Positions 1 through 11,300 of a stretch of 20,699 bases of DNA are shown one piece after another; position 1 is the first letter of the stretch, and each line of letters starts with the position of its first letter. A program made the position numbers and the translations under genes. This stretch comes from JAAAPF01 sp046541805. GTDB taxonomy: Bacteria; Pseudomonadota; Alphaproteobacteria; Geminicoccales; Geminicoccaceae. Under the pieces are notes generated by a model that worked only from the letters and a program-made list of their open reading frames with translations, did no database searches and had not been told where the DNA came from. Location: NCBI GenBank assembly GCA_046541805.1, contig JBKHCM010000052.1, positions 1-20,699 of the forward strand, written 5' to 3'.

Positions 1-3000
1 TCGAGCCACACAAGCCGTCCGCGCCCTCGCTCCGCTCCTCGCCGACGAGCTCGAGCCGCTCGGCCAGGACCTCGGCCGCGGCGGCGGGAACGCCGCGCGG
101 GCTGAGGCGCGGCGGCGGGGCCGCTGGCGCGACGTCGTCGGCTGCGCGGGCGGCAGCGATGACGAAGCCCTCGCCCGGCCCCACCTCGGCGGGGTCCTCG
201 GGACCGCGAACCGTGACGAAGCCCGCGGCATCCAGGGCGGCGAGCCAGTGGTGAGCGGTGCCGACGCGGGGCCGGACCGCGCCCACGCCGGCGGCGGGCA
301 GCCAGCGCGGGCTGCCCTCGAAGACCATGTCGGCCAGCCGATCGACCTGACGCTCCGCGACCAAAGCGACGCCACCCGGGGCGAGCGAGAGCCTGAGCGC
401 CCCCAGCGCCGACTCGTCGTCGCGGGTGACGTAGAGGGCGTGATTGGCCACGACGAGATCGAAATCGCCGTCGGCCACCACCTCCGCCACGTCGAGCGGA
501 TGCTCCTCGACCCGCACGAACGGACGGTCGCCGGTGAGCGCCTCGAGCGTCCCCCGGGCGCGGTGCGTGAGCGCCAGGTGCACGAGCCGGGTGCGCTCGG
601 CCGGCAAGCGCTGGGCGAGGGCGTGGGCGAAGGCGGCGTCGCCGGCGCTGACGTTCAACACCCGCAGCAAGCGGTCGTCACCGGCGCGCCGCACCGCCTC
701 GTCCACCGCCGCCAACAGCGCCCGGCGGCCGTCGCCGACGACCGGGCTGCCGTGCTGCCAGTGGGCGAAAGCCGGGCTGTCCTCGAGCCGCTCGTCGTCG
801 GCGTCGCGATCACCGGTGAGCGTGCGCGCGAGCGTCTCGCCCGCCCGCGCCAGGAGGAGGGCGTCGACGGCGTGCTCGGGGCTGTCGGCGACGACGGCGC
901 GCAGGATCGGCTCGGCCGCCGGCAGCGCGTCGTTCTCCACCAGCCGCCAGCCGTCGGGATCGCGCACCAGCCGCCCGTCCTCCTCCAGCATGGCGACCAA
1001 GCGGCGCAACAGCGGGCGCACCTCGCTCGGACAGCCGAGCGTCAGAGCCAGCGCGCCCAGATCCTTGGGGGCGGTCCTGGCGAAGGCGGGAGCGAGCGCA
1101 CGGCGGGCGTAGTCCGCCGCTGCGGCGGCCAGCAATGGTGCCGTCTCCTCGCGATAGTGCGCGCGCCGCAGGGCCCGGGCGCCCGCGTCCGCGCGGCGCA
1201 CGGCGTCGAGGAGCAGGCCGGGCTCGACGCGGGGCGCGCGCGTGCGCGTGCGGGCCCGGAGCACGAGGGCGAGCCGGTCCGGCGGAGCGGCGCGCAGATG
1301 GGGCGCGGCCCGCAACCGAAAGCCGGCGGCGCGCGCGACGACCGCGCCGTCGGCGCCGTACCACTCGATGTCGGCGGCGAAGGAGCGCCGGTGCCGGCGC
1401 ACGACGCGGGCGGTGAACGCGACCGCCGGCTCGGCGGCGAACCGTTCGAGATGGGCGCAACCGACCGGCAAAAAGGCGGTGTCCTCGGCCGGCGGCAGCA
1501 GCGCGAGCAACGCCTGCAAGGCCGCGTCCCCGACCGCGGGAGACAGCGCAAAGCCGGCGTCGTCGCCGGGGAGGAGCTCGCCCGTGACCACGTCGGCGCC
1601 TGAGCGCAGGCTCGCGAGCCGGCGAAAGCCGGGCCCGTAGTGCAGGCCGAGCCGCTCGGCGCGGGCGTAGAGCCGGCTCGGAGCGATCGCGGTGACCGCG
1701 TCGTCCGCGCTCAGTCGCGGCCGCCGCGCCGCCGCCGCCGCCTCGACGCGCTCGACCCGCGCCGTGGCGTGGAGGGCGAAGCTGCGGCCGTCGGCACCCG
1801 CGGCGGCGATCGTGAGGCGACCGTCGCCGGGCGTGAGCTCGACGCGCGAACGCCCGATCTTGCCCGGCTGCAGCCGCAACGGGCGCAGGATGTCGAGCCG
1901 GTGGACGGCCAGGCGGTGCGCCGCGTCGGCCGGCCCGAAGGTCTCGGCGGCGACCGTCAGCGCCATCTCGGCGAACCCCGCCGCCGGCACCAGCACCTGC
2001 GCGCCCACCCGATGATCGCCGAGCCAAGCCATGGCGGCGAGGTCGAGGTCGCGCTCCCAGCGATGCGCGGTGGCGTCCGCACGAAAGCCCAACAGCGGAT
2101 GGCCGCCGGCGAGGTGCATCAGGTCGGTGCCGCGGCCACTGGGCGCGAACCAGTAAGGCTCGCGCTCGAGCGCCCGCGGCGGCAGCGTGGCGACCCGGCC
2201 GCGGGCCGGAAAGCGGGCGGACCAGTCGACCCGCGCGCCGGCGACGAAGGCGTCGGCCACCATCGCCCGCAGCCGCTCGGGCCCGTCGGCGCCGGGCGCC
2301 AGCGACGGCACCACGGCGAGCCGGCCGCCCTCGGCCTGCGTCACCTTGCGCATGTAGGCGGCCAGCACCGGCTTGGGCCCGATCTCGACGGCGACCACCG
2401 GCCCGGCGCGGACCACCGCGCCGAAGGCGTCGGCGAAGGCGACGGGCTCACGGATGTTGCGCCACCAGTACGCGCGGGCGAGCGTGGCCGGATCGAGGGG
2501 CGCGCCGGTGACGGTCGAGACCATCTCGCAGCACGGCGCCCGCGGTGCGACGCCGGCGAGACGCTGCTCGATCATGGCCTCGACCGGGGCCATCGCGCGG
2601 CTGTGAAAGGCGTAGTCGAGCGCGAGGAGCTTGGCGAAGCGACCGCGCGTGGCGCAATCCGCGGCGATGGCGGCCAGCGCCGGCTCGGGGCCGGCCAGCG
2701 TGTACTCGCCGGGGGCGTTGATGCCGGCGATCTCGACCGCGCCCGCGTGCGCGGCGAGCAGCGCCTCGAGCTCCCGGCGCTCGATGGAGACCGCCATCAT
2801 CCGCCCCTCGCCGCGGGTGAGCCCCTGGGCGTGGCTGCGGTGGAAGATGACGGCGACGGCGTCCGCGAGTGACAAAAGCCCCGCGACGTGGGCCGCCGCG
2901 ACCTCGCCGACGCTGTGGCCGACGACGACGTCCGGGGCGAGGCCGAGCGCCTGCAAGCGGCGGGCGATCGCCACCTGTAGGGCGAACAGCATCGGCTGCG

Positions 3001-4768
3001 CGCGCTCGGTCGCCGCGAGGTCGTCCGCCGCCGCCTCGCCGAGCAGGGTTTCGATCGAGAGGTCCGCATGCGCGGCGAGAGCCGCGTCGACCGCGCGCAG
3101 CTCGGCGCAAAAGGCGGCGTCCTCGGCGAGTAGGCGGCGCCCCATCCCGACCCACTGCGAGCCGTTGCCGGAGAAAACGAAGGCCGTGCGCGGCCGGTCG
3201 CCGACGACCTCGCCACGGCGGGCGAGCGTGGCGGCGGTGTCGTCGAGGTGATCGCCGAGCGCTTCGGCGGCGCCGTCGCGGTCGGCCGCATCGACGACGA
3301 GGCGGTGGGCCTCGAAGCGGCGCCTGAACGCCCGGGTCCAGAGCTGATCATAGGCGCTGGCGGCATCGGCCGCCGCCAACGCGGCGCGGGCCGCCGCGGC
3401 CTCGCGGGCGAGCGCGGCGCGGGTGTGGGCGGTCACGATCACCGGCGGCAGGGTGTCCGGCGGCGTCGAGACGCTCGCCGCCGGCGGGGCCTCGAGGACG
3501 ACGTGGGCGTTGGCGCCGCCGAAGCCGAAGGCGTTGACGCCGACGAGGTCGCCGGGCCGCGGTGCCAGCGGCTCGGCGCGGTCGACGACGCGCAGCCCGA
3601 GGCCGGCGAAATCGATCGCCGGGTTCGGCGTGTCGAAGAACAGCGAGCGCGGGATGCGCCGGTGCGCGAAGAGCGCGATCGCCTTCAACAGGCCGGCCAT
3701 GCCGGCGGCCGGCTCGAGATGCCCGACATTGCCCTTGATGGAGCCGAGCGGCAGCGGCTCCAGGCGACCGCTTCCGGCCGCCAGCGCCGCGCCGATCGAC
3801 GTGGCCTCGGCGGGATCGCCCACCGCGGTGCCGGTGCCGTGCGCCTCGAGGTAGACCAGCCGCGCCGGATCGAGCCCGGCGTCGCCGTAGACCCGCTCCA
3901 AGAGCGCCCGCTGCGCGCGGGGGTCGGGCAGCGACAGCCCGGCGGTGCGGCCGTCGGCGTTGGTTCCCGTGGCCCGCACGACGGCGTCGATGCGATCGCC
4001 GTCGGCGAGCGCCCGCGCCAACGGCTTGAGCACGACGAAGCCGCCGCCCTCGGCGCGGACATAGCCGTCGCCGCCCGCGTCGAACGGCCGACAGCGGCCC
4101 CGCGGCGACAGCATCCCGGCGCGGCAGAAGCCGACGAAGGGCAACGGGCTCAACAACACGTTGACGCCGCCCACGAGGGCGAGCTCGACGCGGCCGTCGG
4201 CCATCGCCCGGCATGCCGCGTCGAGCGCTACCAGCGACGACGAGCAGGCGGTGTCGACGACGTAGCTCGGGCCGTGCAGATCGAAGGCGTAGGAGACCCG
4301 GTTGGCGAGGATGCTGAGCGCGCTGCCGGTCATGAAATAGGCATCGCCGCCGTGCGGGTCGCCCTGGCGGATGTCGGCGTAGTCGGTGCTCGACGCGCCG
4401 ACGAAGACGCCGACCTCGCGGCCGGCCAAGCGATCGTAGGCGAGGCCGGCGTCGTCGAACGCGGCGGCGGCGAGCTCGAGGGCGAGCCGCTGCTGCGGGT
4501 CCATCTGCCGAGCCTCACGCGGCGCGATCCCGAAAAAGGCGGGATCGAAGCGGTCGACGCCCTCGATGACGCCGGCGGCGAAGGTATAGGCCTTGCCGGC
4601 GGCGTGACGGTCGGGGCTGAAGAAGGCGGCCTTAGTCCAGCGGTCGTCGGGGATCTCGGTGACCGCGCAACGCTCGCCGTCGAGAAGATTCCAAAGACCG
4701 TCGAGATCCTCGACGCGGCCGGGCAGCCGGCACGACGTCCCGATGATGGCGAGTTCGCAGGCGGTCAA
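1..4768 (-). CDS. Type I polyketide synthase, KS-AT-DH-MT-like part (3' end outside window)
   Basis: This gene encodes a multidomain type I polyketide synthase that condenses acyl units on one polypeptide; the product is unknown. The frame is open for about 1589 codons and runs off the left edge. The ketosynthase spans about residues 4-430, with active-site Cys175 in TACSSS, His310 in EAHGTGT and His350 in KGNVGH. The acyltransferase spans about 528-830, with Ser619 in GHSVGE and a YAFH motif at 719-722 that points to malonyl-CoA. The dehydratase spans about 885-1165, with His919 in DHRVGAQVLVP and Asp1081 in GDAALQ. A methyltransferase-like domain follows (about 1205-1490) with the degenerate motif NVSAGD at 1372-1377. 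The sequence after 1490 is probably the start of a reductase region. I chose TTG at 4768 because it places the KS motif ELAIIGTSCRLPG at the usual position. An in-frame GTG at 4936 would add 56 low-complexity residues. No clear ribosome binding site is visible for either start. Confidence 0.93.
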   Translation of the reverse strand, partial: MTACELAIIGTSCRLPGRVEDLDGLWNLLDGERCAVTEIPDDRWTKAAFFSPDRHAAGKAYTFAAGVIEGVDRFDPAFFGIAPREARQMDPQQRLALELAAAAFDDAGLAYDRLAGREVGVFVGASSTDYADIRQGDPHGGDAYFMTGSALSILANRVSYAFDLHGPSYVVDTACSSSLVALDAACRAMADGRVELALVGGVNVLLSPLPFVGFCRAGMLSPRGRCRPFDAGGDGYVRAEGGGFVVLKPLARALADGDRIDAVVRATGTNADGRTAGLSLPDPRAQRALLERVYGDAGLDPARLVYLEAHGTGTAVGDPAEATSIGAALAAGSGRLEPLPLGSIKGNVGHLEPAAGMAGLLKAIALFAHRRIPRSLFFDTPNPAIDFAGLGLRVVDRAEPLAPRPGDLVGVNAFGFGGANAHVVLEAPPAASVSTPPDTLPPVIVTAHTRAALAREAAAARAALAAADAASAYDQLWTRAFRRRFEAHRLVVDAADRDGAAEALGDHLDDTAATLARRGEVVGDRPRTAFVFSGNGSQWVGMGRRLLAEDAAFCAELRAVDAALAAHADLSIETLLGEAAADDLAATERAQPMLFALQVAIARRLQALGLAPDVVVGHSVGEVAAAHVAGLLSLADAVAVIFHRSHAQGLTRGEGRMMAVSIERRELEALLAAHAGAVEIAGINAPGEYTLAGPEPALAAIAADCATRGRFAKLLALDYAFHSRAMAPVEAMIEQRLAGVAPRAPCCEMVSTVTGAPLDPATLARAYWWRNIREPVAFADAFGAVVRAGPVVAVEIGPKPVLAAYMRKVTQAEGGRLAVVPSLAPGADGPERLRAMVADAFVAGARVDWSARFPARGRVATLPPRALEREPYWFAPSGRGTDLMHLAGGHPLLGFRADATAHRWERDLDLAAMAWLGDHRVGAQVLVPAAGFAEMALTVAAETFGPADAAHRLAVHRLDILRPLRLQPGKIGRSRVELTPGDGRLTIAAAGADGRSFALHATARVERVEAAAAARRPRLSADDAVTAIAPSRLYARAERLGLHYGPGFRRLASLRSGADVVTGELLPGDDAGFALSPAVGDAALQALLALLPPAEDTAFLPVGCAHLERFAAEPAVAFTARVVRRHRRSFAADIEWYGADGAVVARAAGFRLRAAPHLRAAPPDRLALVLRARTRTRAPRVEPGLLLDAVRRADAGARALRRAHYREETAPLLAAAAADYARRALAPAFARTAPKDLGALALTLGCPSEVRPLLRRLVAMLEEDGRLVRDPDGWRLVENDALPAAEPILRAVVADSPEHAVDALLLARAGETLARTLTGDRDADDERLEDSPAFAHWQHGSPVVGDGRRALLAAVDEAVRRAGDDRLLRVLNVSAGDAAFAHALAQRLPAERTRLVHLALTHRARGTLEALTGDRPFVRVEEHPLDVAEVVADGDFDLVVANHALYVTRDDESALGALRLSLAPGGVALVAERQVDRLADMVFEGSPRWLPAAGVGAVRPRVGTAHHWLAALDAAGFVTVRGPEDPAEVGPGEGFVIAAARAADDVAPAAPPPRLSPRGVPAAAAEVLAERLELVGEERSEGADGLCGS

Positions 4769-5388
4769 GAGCGAGTGTCCCGCATGAGGTGGTGGCGTTC
4801 CCTCGATCGACGCTGCGCACGCGGCGCTCCGGCACGACCGCTGCCCAGGGCGGACCAGCCGCCAAGCCGTCGAGCCGGGGCGCCGTCCGGACGCACCGGC
4901 GCGCGCCGGCCGACCGCCCGGATCACCATCGAACACGCCCGGTCGTCGAAAACTTCCTCGCGTCGGTCAAGCTCGGATTGGCCATGTCGCCCCCGGCCGG
5001 GTCAACGGCGATAAAGCGGGATGCAGCATCCGCGTCAACGACCGCACGCGCGGCAAGCGCGATGCGGCCGGCGGCCATGCAGGCGACGAACGACCCGCGC
5101 GCCGATCGGGGCGCGCGCCGGCGCGTGGCGGCCGTTGCAACGGCTACGGGTGCGGCCGAGCGCCGGCGCGCCGCGCCCGCCGCATCGCGCGGCCGACAAC
5201 GGGGTGACCCGGATCTACTTGCGGGCGAGCACATCGCCGGGCCGTTCATCCCGGCGTCGTCGCGGCGTCAGGCTGCGCGGCGGTTTCCGGGCCTTCGCCG
5301 ACCCTTGGCGAAAAGGCTGGCTTGCGAGCCATCAACCTTTGGTTAATTTATTCGAATTGCCTGTTTTCTCCGCTTGGGCCGACGCGCC
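4769..5388. other. Divergent intergenic region between PKS and giant RTX/cadherin gene
   Basis: About 620 bases with no supported gene. It should hold the promoters for both divergent genes. Most of it is GC-rich and full of short inverted GCGC-type repeats. An imperfect hairpin lies at 5291-5317, with a 9-base-pair stem (GCCTTCGCC against GGCG-AA-AA-GGC) and a two-base bulge. It has no T-run, so it is more likely an operator or mRNA structure than a terminator. The only distinctly AT-rich stretch is 5331-5370, just before the plus-strand gene. Short open frames here have arginine/alanine-rich, low-complexity translations and were not called. Confidence 0.6.
5322..5370 (+). promoter_or_regulatory. 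Putative promoter region of the giant RTX/cadherin gene
   Basis: An AT-rich stretch in otherwise GC-rich DNA lies 20-65 bases upstream of the ATG at 5389. A weak sigma-70-like arrangement can be read: TTGCGA at 5322-5327, then a 16-17 base spacer, then TAATTT/AATTTA at 5344-5350. The match to consensus is poor, so the position and composition are the main evidence. A TTCGAA palindrome follows at once and could be an operator half. Confidence 0.3.
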
Positions 5389-8300
5389 ATGTCCGCGACC
5401 GTCACCACCGCCACCCTCGAGGATCGCCCGCCGCGGCATGGAGCGGCCGAGCCGAGGGCCCAACGCGACGCTCGCCGCGGCGAGACCGCACCGCTCAACG
5501 TTCCGATCACCGCCGCCTTCATCGGCCTGTTGCTGATGCGCGAGGGCGACTGGGCCGACGCCGACGCCGAGGAGGCGGCGGCCGCAGCCCCGACCGGCGT
5601 CGACGCCGCCGTGCCCCCGGTCGGCGCGGAGGCAGCGGGCGGGCGGACGCAGTCCGCTCTGGGCGAGGGCGCGCAGCTCGCCGTCGACAGCGGCGGCGGC
5701 GCGGCGGCCCCGGACGGCGGCGGCGAAGGCGGCGGCCTGGTTCAGCGCCACGTGCAAGCGGGCGAGGCGACCCTGACGGGCGCCGGCGACCACGTCTTCC
5801 AGCTCGGCGGCGAAGGCCGCCCGATCGACGTCACCCTCGAGGGCCTGCAGATCAACGGCATGCCGATGGCGTTCGGCCCGGGGGGACTGCCACCAGCCCA
5901 GCCCGAGCTGGCATCCGAAGAGGCGACGGCCTTCGAGGGCGAGGGCTATCTCGCGCAGATCGACAACGCCCAGATCGGCACGCCCGGCGACGACGTGCTG
6001 ATCGGCACCGACGGCAACGACTACATCTCCGGCGGCGACGGCGACGACGTCATCGACGGCGGCGCCGGCGACGACACCCTGCACGGCGACGCCGGCGACG
6101 ACACCATCGACGGCGGTCCAGGCCACGACAACGTCTATGGCGACGCCGGCGACGACACCCTCGACGGCGGCGACGGCAGCGACCTCGTCCACGGCGGCAC
6201 CGGCGACGACACCCTCCAAGGCGGGGACAGCGCCGATTGGGGCTTCGACAACCTCTACGGCGGCTTCGGTGCCGACACCTACGTCGTCAACCATCTCTCG
6301 GACGTACCGGACGAGAGCTGGGTCACCGACAACGCTGTCGACGACTTCCGCGTGGCGTCCAGCTTCATCGACGACTTCACCGGCACCAAGCCCTATTTCA
6401 CCGCCGCCGACAGCTTTGCGCAGCTGCCGGGCGACGTCGCGGCGGGTGACCACGTCCACGTCTCGCTCGGCATCGAGAACATCCTCGTCGAGGGCGACTG
6501 GGAGGCCGACATCTACGGCGGTGGCGGCGACAACCTGCTGGTCGGCAACGCCGGCGCCAACACGATCAAAGGCTTCGCCGGCGACGACACGCTCGACGGT
6601 CGCGGCGGCACCAACCGGCTCGAGGGCGGGCTCGGGGACGACACCTACCTCATCGACACCACGCTCGACGGCGTCGACACCATCGTCGACGCCGACGGCC
6701 CGGACGCGCTCACCGCCAACACCCTGCGCTTCAAGGGCGTCGACCGCGCCGACCTCGCCATCGCCCGCGACGGCGACACGGTGACCTTCCACACGGACGA
6801 CGTCCTGCGCGCCCGCATCGAGGGCTACGACGCCCAGGGCCCCGTCTTCCACGTCGAGACCGACGACGCCCGCTTCGACCTGCTCGGCGTGAACCACGCG
6901 CCGCGGCTGGATTCCGAAAATTTCGATTCCAAGTTAAGCATCCGGGACGAGCATACCGGTGACGTCGAGCCGCGGCCGTTCCCCGTATGGTCTCCGAGCG
7001 TCGATGAACCGGCACTCGACTTCGAGGGCGACCTCTTTGTCGATGTCGATCACGAGGACGAGGCGCAAGTCGAAGCGTCGCTGTTCGGGGGTGCGGAACT
7101 CCCCGATTGGCTGACGTTCGACGATCACGCCAACCGCTTCGAGGCCTCGCCCCCTTCCGAAGCGGCGGGTCGCTACGTTGTCGAAATGACGGCGACCGAT
7201 ACGCAAGGGCTTTCCGCGGACACCTCCTTCGTTCTCGACGTCGGCGGGACGAGCCCCGACGCGTACGACATCGCCGAAGGCACCACGCGAACGTTCCGGC
7301 CGCCGTGGGATCGCTTCTCGGACATCGACCTGACCAGCGTCGAGCGGGTCGCGGTGAACCGCGCCGACGGTACGGCACTGCCCGAGTGGATCTCGTTCGA
7401 CGCGGCGACCGGCCGCGTCACCGCCGCCCCCGGCAATGGCGACGCCGGTGAGGTCGCTGTCCGGTTCACCGCGACGGACGACACCGGCGTTACCGAGAGC
7501 GTCGACCTCGCGATTGTGGCCGAACACACCAACAACGCGCCGACGGCGAGCGTTGCCAGCACCTTACGCCCGGCCACCGAGGACAAACCGTTCAGCTGGA
7601 CGCTTCCCGACGACCTGTTTCACGACGTCGACGCCGATGACACGCTCAGGATCGATGTCGGTACGCTCCCGCATTGGCTTAGCTACGACAGCGACGCGGA
7701 GCGGTTCCACGGTACACCCGAGAATGCCGATGTCGGCACGCACGACGTCGTCATCGGCGCCGTCGACGATGCCGGTGCGCGCGCCGAGACGGCCCTCACC
7801 ATCGACGTCGCCAACGTCAACGACGCGCCGATGGTCGGGGAGGTTCCCGAGGGTATTCAGTATCTCCGCTCCGAGGAGCTGACGCCGCAGGGACCGTACT
7901 CCTACCGCTTACCAGCCGAGCTTTTCAGCGATCCCGACCGCCACGACACGCTCGACCTGACCGCCCGCCGGCCCGGCGGCGAAGCCCTCCCGCCCGACAT
8001 ATCCTTCGATGAAAGCACCGGCATCTTTACGACCGAGCGACCCAATGGCGACCGCGATCCGTTCGAGGTCGAGGTGGTCGCCACCGATTCCTATGGTGCG
8101 CGCGCATACGCTACTCTCTCACTCGACGTCAGCGTCTTCGGTAATCGCCCCCCGATCGTCGATGCGAGCGAGACTGCGCACGAGGCCGGCGCGTTCGAGG
8201 AGCAGGCCTTCACGTGGCAGCCCGAGACCGAGTGGTTCACCGAAGAGGACGGCGATCCGCTGCACTTCGAGGCGACACTCGGGGGGGGCGGCGCCTTGCC

Positions 8301-11300
8301 GGAGTGGCTCGACGTCGATCCGGCCAGTGGCGCCATCACCGGCACGCCCGACGCCTCCGATGCCGGCGAGGTCGCGATCGAGCTCTGGGCGGTGGACTCG
8401 TTCGGCGCGCGCTCCAGCGTTTACGAGCAAGTCGAGCAAGCGGACGGCTCGCGCGAACGCGAGGCGGTCCCGACGCCCGTCCGGCTGGACCTCGACGTTC
8501 GCGAGAACACGGCGCCGGAATGGACGGACGGCGCGTTCGACGACCATACGGTCACCGAGGACGCAGGAGCGGTTACGATAGAGGTCCCAGACGACGCCGT
8601 CGTCGACGCGGACGGCGATCCGCTGGTGTTGTCCGCGCAGCGGGCCGACGGGCGCGAGTTGCCGGACTGGCTCTCCTTCGATCCGGTCCAACGCCAGTTC
8701 GTCGCGCTGCCGACGACGGGCGATCCCGCGGACGGGCCGACAACGGTTACCGTGGAGGTCACCGCCCGCGAGGACCGCGCCGGCGGGGAGACCGCGTCCA
8801 CGAGGTTCGACCTCACGGTCGAGCCCGTGAACGACGCCCCCGACCTCGTCGAGCCGTCGGTCGACATGAAGGCGGGGTTCGAGGGCCGAGACTATTCTTG
8901 GCAGGTGCCGCACCGCGTCTTCGTCGACGAAGAGGGTGATCGGCTGTCGTATCAGGCGAGGCTCGCTTCGAGCGACTATTCGGAAAACCTCCAACCCGAC
9001 GGCGACCCGGCGGAGCTGCCGTCGTGGCTCCATTTCGACGCCGATACGGGGACGTTCTTGGCGGACGCGCCCGCGCCCACGGCCGGCGACGGCCACCGCG
9101 AAACCGTCGAGTACGTCACGGACGACGTACCGACCCGCTGGGCACACTACGACCTCGAGGTCACCGCCGACGACGGCGAGACCACATCGGCCGAAGCGCT
9201 GGAACTAACCTTCAAGGTCAAAAAGGAAAACGACGCGCCGGTGGTCGACGGCCATCTCGAGAACATTGAGATCGCGCAGGACGAGCGGCTCGAAATCGTC
9301 GTCCCCAACGACCTCTTTCGGGATCCCGACGGCGATGACCTCACCGTCGAGGCGACGCTCGCCAACGGCAGGCCATTGCCCGATTGGCTGGACTTCGAGA
9401 ACGGCGTCTTCACCGGCACGCCCGGCCAGGCGGATGTCGGCCAGGTCAACGTCGCGTTGACGGCGGAAGACCCGGCCGGGGCCGAGGCGTCCGCCTCGTT
9501 CGCCGTCACTGTCGCCGACGTGAACGACGCTCCGACAGTCGAGAAGCCCTACGTGGATCGCGCCGTCGAGGAGGGCGAGACGCTCGAGCTCGACAAGCAC
9601 ACCCACTTCAGCGACCCGGACACGGGCGACCGGTTCGACGTGGAGGCGCGGCTCGACGGTGGCGATCCGCTGCCCGCGTGGCTCGAGCTCGACCGCGAAG
9701 CCGGAACGTTGCGGGTCGTGCCGAGCGCCGAGGCGGCGGAGTTCGGTCACCAAGAGGACAACACCGTTGTCGTCGAGCTCCGCGCGGTCGACGCGGACGA
9801 CCTCGCGAGCGAGTGGACGTCGTGGGAGCTCGACATCGTACCGCTACCGGACCTCGTGAACGGTCCCGAGGACGAGATGCTGCCGGACGGCACCCCGATC
9901 CTCGCCGACGAGCGCCTCGCCGGCACCGTCCGTGCCTTCGAGGATAAGCCCTTTGTGGATTTCACTGTGCCCGGTCGCTGGACGACCGCGTCCGACGCCG
10001 ATCTCTCCGCGTCCCTCGACGCCGACGACAGCAACCTCGCCGATCCCGACAACCCGTTCTGGCTCGCTTTCGACCCGGTGACCGGTACGTTCGAGCAGAA
10101 GCGCGCCCCCGACGACGCCGACGTCGGCAAAGATCAAATCGAGCTGGTCGCCACCGACGGCGCCGGCCACGAGGACGTCGAGAGCTTCGAGCTCGTCGTC
10201 GAGGAGGCCAACGACCCACCGGAGCTCGACGATGACGCCCCGGCGGACTTCGAGCAAGACTTGGCGGCCGCGGGCGCGCGGCAGGGCGAGGCGTGGTCGG
10301 TCGTGCCGCCCGACGATCTCTTCACCGATCCCGAAGACGATCGCGTGGACATCCGCGTGGACCGCGAAAGTCTGGCGGACACGGGCTGGGTGCGGCTCGA
10401 TCCGGCGACCGGCAAGCTCTACGGCACGCCGGAAAATGCGCACGTCGGCGAGGTGACGCTGCGCTTTCGCGGGGAGGAAATCGGCACCGACGACGCGTTC
10501 GTGACCGACTGGTGGTCGGTGACCTTCCAAGTCGCCAACGCCAACGACGCGCCGGTGGTGCGTGACGGCGCGGCGGTGGACGACCGCGCGATTGCGCTGG
10601 GCGAGCCCTTCGCCGCGCTCGACGCGGCCGCGCTGTTCGACGATCCGGACCTCGAGCACGGCGACCGCCTCGACTACGTCGCCACCACCGACGGCGCCGA
10701 GGGCTTGCCCGAGGGGCTCAGCCTGACCGATGGAGAGCTGATCGGGACGCCCACCGAGGCCGGCGCCTACGACATCGCGCTCGCCGCGCGGGATGCGGAC
10801 GGGGCGGAGAGCTCACCCGTCACATTCCGTCTCGACGTGGCCGAGCCTGACCTTGCGGAGGATCCGTTGGTTCTCGGTAGCGACGGCCTCATCGACGCCG
10901 CTGCTTTCGCCGACAACAGCTTCAACACTAGCTATGGTAACTCTTCCTCTAAATATTTATATTATGATCGTGAAATAAATGGCAACAAATTACTAGACCT
11001 TTCCGATCTCGAAGACTTCGTCGGAAAACTGTACCCAGTCGAATCGAGTTTGAACTTCGAGCTTCAAGACTACACCGGAAGCCAGAGCCCTGGCCCTAAG
11101 GCCGTCGTTATGGGCGACGCCGACAACATCATCCTCGGCAACAGCGTCACCAACGTGATCTACGGCGGCGCCGGCGACGACACGCTCTACGGCGCCGGCG
11201 GCGACGACGCGCTGTACGGCGGCGCCGGCGACGACGTGCTGGTGAGCGGCACCGGGTCCAACGAGCTCCACGGTGGCGAAGGGGACGACCGCTACGAGAT

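Noticed and set aside
248..5014. Long plus-strand open frames (248-1603, 1640-2872, 3248-5014) opposite the PKS
   Set aside because: They are antisense to a clear KS-AT-DH-MT reading. Their translations are Arg/Gly/Ala/Pro-rich without domains, as expected for the antisense of GC-rich coding DNA.
4923..5249. 108-codon minus-strand frame in the divergent intergenic region
   Set aside because: Low-complexity Ala/Arg sequence with no ribosome binding site and no domain; most likely chance in GC-rich DNA.
5332..6897. 521-codon minus-strand frame opposite the giant RTX gene
   Set aside because: The Val/Ala/Asp-rich repetitive translation mirrors the RTX repeats on the other strand; the plus strand has recognisable RTX and cadherin motifs.
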